Assembly: GCA_021234155.1 (NCBI GenBank)
Contig: JAJEKV010000057.1
Span: forward strand, 5,861,821 to 5,925,820
DNA length: 64,000 nucleotides
Source: Isoetes taiwanensis
Taxonomy: Eukaryota; Streptophyta; Lycopodiopsida; Isoetales; Isoetaceae
Direction: 5' to 3'
Position 1 is the first letter of the stretch, and every line of letters starts with the position of its first letter. The notes beneath the pieces were generated by a model, which ran no database searches, had not been told where the DNA came from, and worked only from the letters and a program-made list of their open reading frames with translations. The position numbers and the translations under genes are program-made. This document shows positions 56,701-64,000 of the stretch, piece after piece.

Positions 56701-59139
56701 TACGTCACCCCCCCGTGTGAATATGCACCCAAACCAAAGGGGGTTTAAGGGGGATTTTAAATGTGTTGGACCCAATGGTTGTGTTAATTAATGTTAATGG
56801 TAGTTATGTGTTGGTTGTTATACTAAAAAAAATTTTGGGCCCTTCGGGCCCTAAAAAAAATCAAACATACGTAAAAACATGTGAAACATGCAAAATATGT
56901 AGCAATATGTAATATCTAATATTTAACATTATAACAAATAAAAAAAAAAAACTAATATGAAACCTGAATAACTATAATGTTATAGCATAATGTAATTTAA
57001 TTACATAAAACTTCACCACAAAGATTCAATTGCTAAATGGTATAGATATATATTTTGATTCTTCACCACAACATTGTATCCTGTATATTGTATATAAATG
57101 GCATAAAAGCATAATTTGTCTCTTCATCACAATGCTATGAAGAGCAACTGCAATCTTTAAAATAGTTCAGCACGTAATTCATGTGCATGAAATTCCTGGA
57201 TGGAGCGATGGCTTATAGCCATAGTAAATTTGGTCTCGATGCAGTTTAAAAATCCATCATGATATGAGTTGAATATAGTGCTACATAAGACAATAGGCTG
57301 GACAACTGCACCAAAATAGAGTATTTGGAAATAGAGTGTTTGAAGATCCATTCCTGCATAAGAAATGTCTCAGGAGAACAAACAAATATGAAGAGCAACT
57401 GCAATCTTTAAAATAGTTACGTAATTCATGTGCATGAAATTCCTGGATGGAGCGATGGCTTATAGCCAGTTTAAAAATCCATCATGATATGAGTTGAATA
57501 TAGTGCTACATAAGATAAGAGGCTGGACAATTGCACCAAAATAGAGTATTTGGAAATAGAGTGTTTGAAGATCCATTCCTGCATAAGAAATGTCTCAGGA
57601 GAACAAACAAATATACAATTAGTATCGTTTATTCCATTGCAAAAGCAATAATGAAAGCCACATTACTAGATATGTAGCATCGGAGCCATTAGCTTCGGGT
57701 TCCATTAAATTGGCGGTTGGCAAGAACAATCCTCGCTAGAAGCCGCAAAATCGCCAAGATAATCATCATTTTGACACTATCAATCATGCACAACGTGGTT
57801 TTTTTTTCAAATCCTACATAGAATCATGTCTTTCACCGATAAATGCAATGCCATTTTGAGCTATGAGCTGAAAAAGGCTATGAAAGTAAGCCAAATAGGG
57901 TATTTATTCTCAGTAGATGTTAGAACTGTGCTAGGAGCCAACAGCTGGGATTTCAACACATTTGATCAAGGAGAAACAAAATAGAACGTAATTTTTGTAA
58001 AATGTGGAATGGGCATTCAAAAGCAAGCTCGTTACATACAAAGCGAAAGATATGGACACTCTACTCAGCATCGTGACGTATATATAGACATATACGGTGG
58101 ATTAGTCAACGCTTGCATTGCTTTCGGGCTAATAATCATCTACACATTGATAGTCTTGTTTCAGGGGCAAAATGTGACAATTCCGTTCCTCAGGCTTTGC
58201 CAAAACAATAGGTTCAAAGGGCTGCATGCAAATTTTCTTACCTATACAATCCAAGTCACTGATTCTCGACCATGGCTTCAACATTTGTGTATTCTCTTCT
58301 AACGAATCGGACCTCGCTCATACCTACTAAACATAAATCAAATCAAACGCATAATCTGAAACCTTCATATCCATTTCATTTTTTTTCGGTACCTCATTTC
58401 CCATGCCTTACATGGATTATTCCTTGATTCGACAAAGCAGGTGTCATATGATTCTCATTTACGAATTTACTTCATGGTCGGGCCGCTTTGGCCAACCGAG
58501 GAGCAGGACTAACATTTCGATGGCTAATTGCTTGGTTAATTAACCGCAAAGATCAGTTTGAATGAAATCCAACGAAAAAATGCTTGCCTGGATTGGATGA
58601 AATCATATATCTCATCCCCTCGCAACCCCTTCATCGATTAGAAAACAAGAAGAGCTTTTAGTTAAGACCAACTTCCATTGTTCCAAAGAACCAATTCATT
58701 TGAAGGCTCAAGAAATCCATCTTCGACATGGTGCCATTCAACTTGTTCTTCTCGAGACGATGAACGGGCTCAAGCATGTTCGAACCCCGCAAAGATTGTA
58801 TTGCTTTGGATTCTTGCCTTCTTTCTTCGTAAACCCTAAAATAACCCTAAAACATGATGGCAATTTGCGCTTGCATGCAAAACTCAAAATGGCAACTAAA
58901 ATAAAAAGAGGGCTTTTGTTGTGAGCCCTTGGATGTTGGACCATTGAAAAAAAAAAAGCTAAATCAACGACCAAGAAATGATGCACTCTAGATGTACGCA
59001 TTAGTACATCCATTCGAATACGCCATGAAATCTTAGGAAAACCTTTGTGAAAAGCGTACAAAAACACAAAGAAAACCCCCTGTTATTATGCTACATATTC
59101 TCTCCGTGGACGATAAAATCATATTCTATTCTATTCTAT
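56701..59139 (-). mobile_element. R element, copy 3, in unit B
   Basis: Absent from unit A, so a true insertion after the duplication. Left edge TACGTCACCCCCCCGTGTGA, then TGCACCCAAACCAAAGGGGG and the hairpin GGGCCCTTCGGGCCC (56837-56851). The right part, complemented, matches copy 2 (TTGTGTTTTTGTACG, TTCACAAAGGTTTTCCTA). Outside that is (ATTCT)3-4 up to the junction. The copy lacks the last 190 bp of copies 1 and 2. The middle has no recognised gene. Confidence 0.85.
57137..57612. repeat. tandem duplication of 251 and 225 bp inside R copy 3
   Basis: Units 57137-57387 and 57388-57612 both begin ATGAAGAGCAACTGCAATCT and end near TCAGGAGAACAAACAAATAT; unit 2 lacks two short segments. Confidence 0.9.
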
Positions 59140-60830
59140 TCTTTCTCATTTTTGTCCCTTCGCGTTCGCTCTTTCCTACTCCCTTTTCCTTTTCCTTTAC
59201 CCTTTCTCCATAAGAGATCAAAACATGACCAATCACAGTGGTAAGAAGTTGTGCGAGAAATCTCGACCTTTGGATGCACCTAGATTATCTCGGCCATTCA
59301 AATTAGGGCTTGATCCAATCCAAGACTTACGGTATACCATTATAATATAAGATATTCGACAAGACCACAAGATAAGTGCATTCCACACGTCTATGACTAA
59401 TGCGCCGCACCACCGAGCACATCTATCTATCTACCTACCTACCTATCTAATTAATTAATTAATTAATGTCAGCGCATTTGAGATTGATTTTCAACTAACT
59501 AATTTATTTCCTAAGGATCTGAAATATGTTCAAAACTTCATATGCTAATCCCATTTTAAGCGGTGCCTTTTTTGGCTCTCGATTTCCAGGTATCACGCCG
59601 AGGAAATTCGCTTAAGCGAATTTCCCAAATTCGCTTAAGCGATTTTCGAATTTGTGAAATTCGCTTAAGCGAATATCAAAAAGGGGGAAGGTGAAATTCG
59701 CTTAAGCCATTTGAGAAATCGTCGCCCGGAAAAATTGCCGATATGTCACGCTACAGTGATTTTGAAAAAATGAAATTAAGCTTAAACAATTTTCGAACGT
59801 CCGATTTCACTGCCAGCGATTTCACCAAAAAAAAAACCAGAAATTCGCTTAAGCGAATTTGAAATTAATGCCGAAATTTTTTTGCTTCGGCTCCTTTTAA
59901 TATTTCTACTCTTAATCCATCAAAAACCCATTTCGAAACTGATCCAAATAACCTCTTAAATCTATCAAATGAACAAACATCTAATTGGGTTTTCCCCTGT
60001 TCTTCACAAAATCGTCCCAGTTTGTCATAAAACCTGGCCTGTTCTTCATAAGATCTGCCCTGTTCTTCATAACATCTGTCCTCTCCTTCAAAAGATGTGC
60101 TCTCTTTTACGATCCCCTATTTGTGGTCATATTTACCCATTTCAATCCAAGGATATGATTTTTGGCCTTAATCCACATCCTTCTCTTCTTCACCATCTAA
60201 ACCCAATGACATCTGAAGAAGAGCCAAAGCTTCTAACTGAAAGTATGAATCACGCCAAAATTTGATAAAACATGAAAGATGTGGAAAAAATCTCTACCGG
60301 ATTGAAATAAAGGAGGCAGCAACTTGGCCGGAGAAGCTATGGAGCGTAATGGTGCGTGGCTATGGGGGCGGCGACGATATCACGAAGCCTTTTACACGCT
60401 GGGGCGCATCGAAACAAAGAGGGTCGCCATTATCCGTAAGGTAGAACCGCTCCAATGAACTGGTTTTTAATGGTCCGTTCCGGAAGGGCCATGTCCTGGG
60501 AATCCGCCATAGCCGAGCTCTGGTCCTAACACGGCACGCCTTCGTGGAAAAGACGAGTGTTTAATTTCGCCCCATGTGCCTCGCCGCGGCGCGCCTCGCC
60601 GCGCAGCAGCGTGGTGGGCCTTCGTGTGGAAAAGACAAGGCCGAATTTCAGGCCTTTCCGGCTCCGGCAGAGATTTTTCAGGCCAGAAATTCGCTTAAGC
60701 GAATTTCGGCCCCAATTTCGCATAAGCGATTTTCGGCCGCGGAACACCCCGAATTCGGGAGCCAAAAAAAGACCTCGCATTTTAAGTGTCCACTGGCAAT
60801 CCAACAAAACATGTGGTAGTGAAATAAGCA
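59140..60830 (+). promoter_or_regulatory. HBP5 upstream region (unit B)
   Basis: Includes the end of the CT tract, a (CTAC)n(TTAA)n microsatellite (about 59424-59466) and 1.3 kb leading to the ATG at 60831. No clear TATA box. The region holds intact copies of a 20-bp palindrome (separate entry) and ends in GC-rich sequence. It must contain the HBP5 promoter unless transcription starts within the CT tract. Confidence 0.55.
59604..60733. repeat. palindrome array AAATTCGCTTAAGCGAATTT upstream of HBP5
   Basis: Perfect 20-bp copies at 59604-59623, 59841-59860 and 60687-60706; near-perfect at 59627-59646 and 59657-59676; partial at 59694-59710 and 60713-60733. The homologous sites in unit A are all disrupted. 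Confidence 0.92.
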
Positions 60831-63080
60831 ATGTATGGCTCCTATGGCTGCACAGAAGCCGTAAGGATGCCTGCTATTTCGGCCTTTGCAGCACCCTTCA
60901 AGCCTCTTCGGCCATGGCTTTCCATTTCTTCTACCAATCCAAAGTCGACCCAATCCTTCCTGCCATTGAATTCCGGTGCAAAAATGCCCAGATTATATCT
61001 AGTGGCTAACAGTAACAACACCACTTCCGTTATGCAATCCAAGGATACGCTTATGACAGAGCTTGTGGAGTTTTTAAAAGTGGATTTGCAGCATCTATTT
61101 GATGACCAGGGGATAGACACAACTCGGTATGAAGAAAAGGTTATTTTCATGGATCCGTTAACTAAATATGATTCATTACGTGGTTATCTTTTCAACCTAC
61201 AACTTTTGCGCTACTTGTTTGGGCCCAAGTTTGAGCTTCACAGTGCGAAACAGGTAATTTTGCTTCCTTTTTTTTATATGTGCATTTAATTGTTTGCCAC
61301 ATAAATTGAACATTATTTATGATACCGAAGACCTGATTCGTAAAGAGAAATCATGGCATTCTTGTAATTTACAGACTGGATTGAACGAAATAACCACGCG
61401 TTGGACCATGACCATGAACTTCAGATTATTGCCATGGCAGCCAGAGTTGGTGTTCACAGGAGTGTCTGTCATGTGCGTAAATTTAGAAACTGGCAAGTTT
61501 TATAGCCATATGGTAATTAGGGCTTGATTCACTCCTTTCTTGCCATTGATTTTTATCAGCTGGATGATGTTTTATCCACATCTTATCAACTGCTCAATCT
61601 GCACATGCACATAAGTTTTTGTCTTAACTTCAACTTATATGTTTCTGCAGGATTATTGGGATTCCTTAAAGAACAATGATTATTTCTCATTTGAGGGCAT
61701 GATGGATCTAATTAAACAGGTAAGCAGTAAATGGTTCAACATTTTTGGACCTCTAACTTGATTATTGCCATATTGCTGCAGCTACGAATATCCAAGACTC
61801 CAAATTTAGATACTCCAAAATATAAAGTGCTAAAAAGAATGGCTGATTATGAGGTATAATTTCATATTCTGCAGATTTGAACTCCTTTTGTTGGACGTTA
61901 GTAACTTCCATTTTTAACAGATTCGTCGTTATGATTCTTTTAACCTAGTGGAGACACTGAGCAACGGGATGCCAGGATCTAGTGGTTTTAATAACATTGC
62001 TGGGTATGCTGTTAAGGTTATGGAAGTGTTGTTGAATCATTTTATTCTTAGGATGATGAAAGAAGATAGATCATGCTTCATACTTATGAATATAGGGAAT
62101 GCGTATCTAGAGCAATGATGTTAACATTTTATTGCAGGTATATTTTTGGGAAAAATGCAACAGGGGCAAAGATAAAAATGACAACCCCTGTCCTGAATGA
62201 GCGCCGCACCGAAGATAAAATTCAGATTGTTCTACCATCAACTTTGAGTTTGGGAGAGTAATGTTCCTCTTATCCCAATATTCTTCAACTATGACATGTT
62301 TTTCCTGATATATTAGAGTGCAATACCACCAGGAACAGGGGCCAGATCTTTAAGATACAGGGCCTTACATTCTTGGTTTAATTCACATGTACTGAGATTC
62401 TTTTTCAAAACACACATTCTTTGCCACAAATAAACAGCTGAATACAAACATAGGCACACAATTCTACACTTCATATGGACCTTGCAAATTCATCTGTTGG
62501 ATCATGCATTTCTCTAGGCATCGAACAAACCTTCAATAAGTTTTATCAATTACTATATACATAGAATGCACTGTCTTATTTTTTAAATAGTTTATTTGGC
62601 ACGGAGTTATCTTGTCTAAACTAAATGTGAAAGCTGCATTGCACTTTCTAGGTTACCTGCACCTATATCAAATGAAGTAGAACTTCGACGAGTAAACGGA
62701 GGTGATGCCGCTGTCAGCAAATTTGGTGGAAAGCCAACAGAGGAGCTGGTTAGAGCAAAGGAATTGTCATTAAGGAAGGCACTTGAACGAGACAATTTAA
62801 CTGGTCAAAATGGTTTCTTGGTTGCTCGTTATAATGATCCAGATCAAACGCCTGATTTCCTGAAGGTATGCCATTGTCATCTCCTGTATTGGTTATTTTG
62901 GATTGTTCCGTTATGTAGATCTCCATTTCTTACATTGAAAATAGTCCTTAACAATAACATTTTTGTATGAAGAGGGAATGCACATGCTGGAAGAGTTTAA
63001 CGAAGCTTAGTGTTCTAATAGAACTATTTTGGCAGAGAAATGAAGTCATTATTTGGCTTGAAGACTTCCGGTTTGAGTAG
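60831..63080 (+). CDS. HBP5: SOUL heme-binding protein, HBP5-type, chloroplast-targeted
   Basis: Eight exons: 60831-61253, 61375-61512, 61651-61719, 61782-61853, 61921-62003, 62138-62257, 62652-62865, 63036-63080; all introns GT-AG and phases agree, giving 387 residues. Residues 1-60 are Ser/Ala/Pro-rich with few acids, like a transit peptide. About 70-190 is a DUF2358-like domain (LVEFLKVDLQHLFDDQGIDT, YEEKVIFMDPLTKYDSLRGY, TTRWTMTMNFRLLPWQPELV). About 212-387 is a SOUL domain (YKVLKRMADYEIRRYDSFNL, FNNIAGYIFGKN, KIKMTTPVL, FLVARYNDPDQTPDFLKRNE). The same two-domain layout is known from Arabidopsis At5g20140. The family binds heme or tetrapyrroles in the plastid. A start at 60867 (MPAISAFAAPFKPL) is possible. 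No lesions seen. Confidence 0.93.
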
Positions 63081-63828
63081 ATTGGAGAATTCGTAGTCAA
63101 TTTTCAACTTATCCATTTTCTTGTTACGATGGAACTATGTCAAAAACACCATGACAAATTGACTAGTGTCTTGACAGGTAAAATGGGTAGTAAACGATCC
63201 CACAAGTGAGGGTCTTGGTACTTTAAACATTGTAGTTAATGGGACAACAAAAATTTCTTCCAATGATTACGATCATCCAATTTGGTAATATGGTGAACTA
63301 GGAAAATACGCACACTTCCGCTTAGAGAAGACAACATGCTTCAAAAAGAGAGAACTTATGGTTAGCTTAAACCCAAAGTAAGCTATAGTAGTAGGACATG
63401 GTAATTGAGTTGCCTTAATGCTTCTTGGTTAATTACAACATTCTTGGTGCTGCTATGTGGTGCACAAATCCATTGCAGACAACTATATCCAAGGTTGGCC
63501 ACAACATGCAACATTCTTGGTGCTGCCATGTGGTGCACCAATCCATTGCAGACAAGTGTATCCAACGTTGACTACAACATCAAAAATAAGAAGACTATGC
63601 ATAGTTCTTAATTTACTCTACTACGATCTTGATATTATCGTGGACGTACTGAATCGGTGGAACAAAGAACTATAAGTGTAATTGTGTCTATAGATATAAT
63701 GGAGTGCCTCTCTAAATGGAGTGCCAAAATTATGATTAGGGGGTGCATGGAATAGGTAAGAATAATGTAGGGTGTAATAGAATAGGCAGATGATGGAGTG
63801 GCCAAAATTAAATTGGTGTAGTGTGGAT
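63081..63828 (+). other. HBP5 3' region, no further gene
   Basis: Presumed 3' UTR and intergenic DNA. No AATAAA is obvious near the stop. The frames present are tandem-repeat artefacts. Confidence 0.5.
63436..63581. repeat. 73-bp tandem duplication
   Basis: Units 63436-63508 and 63509-63581 share CAACATTCTTGGTGCTGC, ATGTGGTGCAC and AATCCATTGCAGACAA. Confidence 0.92.
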
Positions 63829-64000
63829 CTTGCCTTTTGATACGGTTCCCGGGAAAAGCTGTGGGCTAGACTGCGTCAACTGGCCCACAGCTGTGGGCTG
63901 CCTGTGCAGAATGCCATATACAGGTTGTATGAGAGTTGTTTTGGCAGGATGCAGCCGACGGGCCAAGCATTCACCAGTAGTATCGGGGTCCGGCAGGGTT
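63829..64000 (+). pseudogene. LINE RT fragment, runs off the right edge
   Basis: Reads FDTVP, a one-base deletion, then EKLWARLRQLAHSCGLPVQN, AIYRLYESCFGRMQPTGQAF and TSSIGVRQG, which is the RT segment from the first catalytic block to the (V/I)RQG motif before YADD. Related in type to the plus-strand LINE RT at 14.8 kb (FDTVPREKLLQRL). Confidence 0.82.

Larger units (their letters stand above)
53043..60855. repeat. tandem duplication unit B (with R insertion)
   Basis: Second copy of the 5.4-kb unit, starting with a 51-bp stub of the Helitron 2 5' end (53043-53093) and running into the intact HBP5 gene. It is longer by the 2.4-kb R element at 56701-59139. Confidence 0.93.

Noticed and set aside
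58009-58302. 97-codon frame in R copy 3
   Set aside because: Not shared with copy 2, no motif, surrounded by stops.

Overview
This is plant nuclear DNA. The evidence is one intact multi-exon gene for a chloroplast SOUL/heme-binding protein of the HBP5 type (60831-63080), a Copia element primed by initiator tRNA-Met, a plant-type LINE with DUF4283-like ORF1 and zf-RVT-like C-terminus, plant-style Helitrons, and small hAT-type MITEs. The DUF7869-like gene and the L1-type ORF1 suggest a non-flowering land plant (bryophyte, lycophyte, fern or similar), but the species cannot be read from the sequence. About 80% of the window is transposable elements, many nested inside one another.

Layout. 1-8.9 kb: no protein gene I can support; it holds a fold-back MITE, a hAT MITE with a perfect 8-bp target duplication, an orphan core promoter with leader exon, tandem duplications and one copy of a dispersed element I call R. 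8.9-34.6 kb: a plus-strand LINE (L1-type ORF1, APE endonuclease, RT, CCHC tail, TTCTA-repeat 3' end). It is broken by a poly(A) retroposed fragment in ORF1, an R element after the RT, and a Copia element (LTRs 17199-17756 and 33276-33804, target duplication AGTGA). The Copia is itself split by an 11.6-kb segment (20198-31768) holding a decayed minus-strand gene ending in an FCP1/NIF-like phosphatase domain, a decayed DUF7869-like gene, and more than a dozen copies of a GC-rich palindrome. 34.6-37.4 kb: AT-rich, no gene.

37.4-60.9 kb: a CT-rich tract received a minus-strand LINE (38462-51030, 13-bp target duplication). Its ORF2 took a hAT MITE, and its ORF1 took two Helitrons joined head-to-tail with no spacer (43761-47677 and 47678-50165). 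Removing both Helitrons restores the LINE reading frame exactly. A 5.4-kb segment (part of the Helitrons, the LINE 5' end, CT tract, HBP5 promoter and the first codons of HBP5) was then duplicated in tandem (unit A 47621-53042; unit B 53043-60855), and unit B took an R element (56701-59139). The intact HBP5 gene follows unit B, so its promoter exists twice. At 63.8-64.0 kb another LINE RT fragment runs off the end.

Order of events inferred from nesting: CT tract, LINE, Helitron pair, tandem duplication, R insertion in B on one side; LINE, then Copia and R, then the 11.6-kb segment in the Copia on the other. The only gene that looks functional is HBP5. The most unusual signals are the two palindrome families (one in the introns of the 11.6-kb segment, one in the HBP5 upstream region of unit B but eroded in unit A), the tandem Helitrons, the R element family, and a 478-codon chimeric ORF joining DUF7869 sequence to Copia RT.
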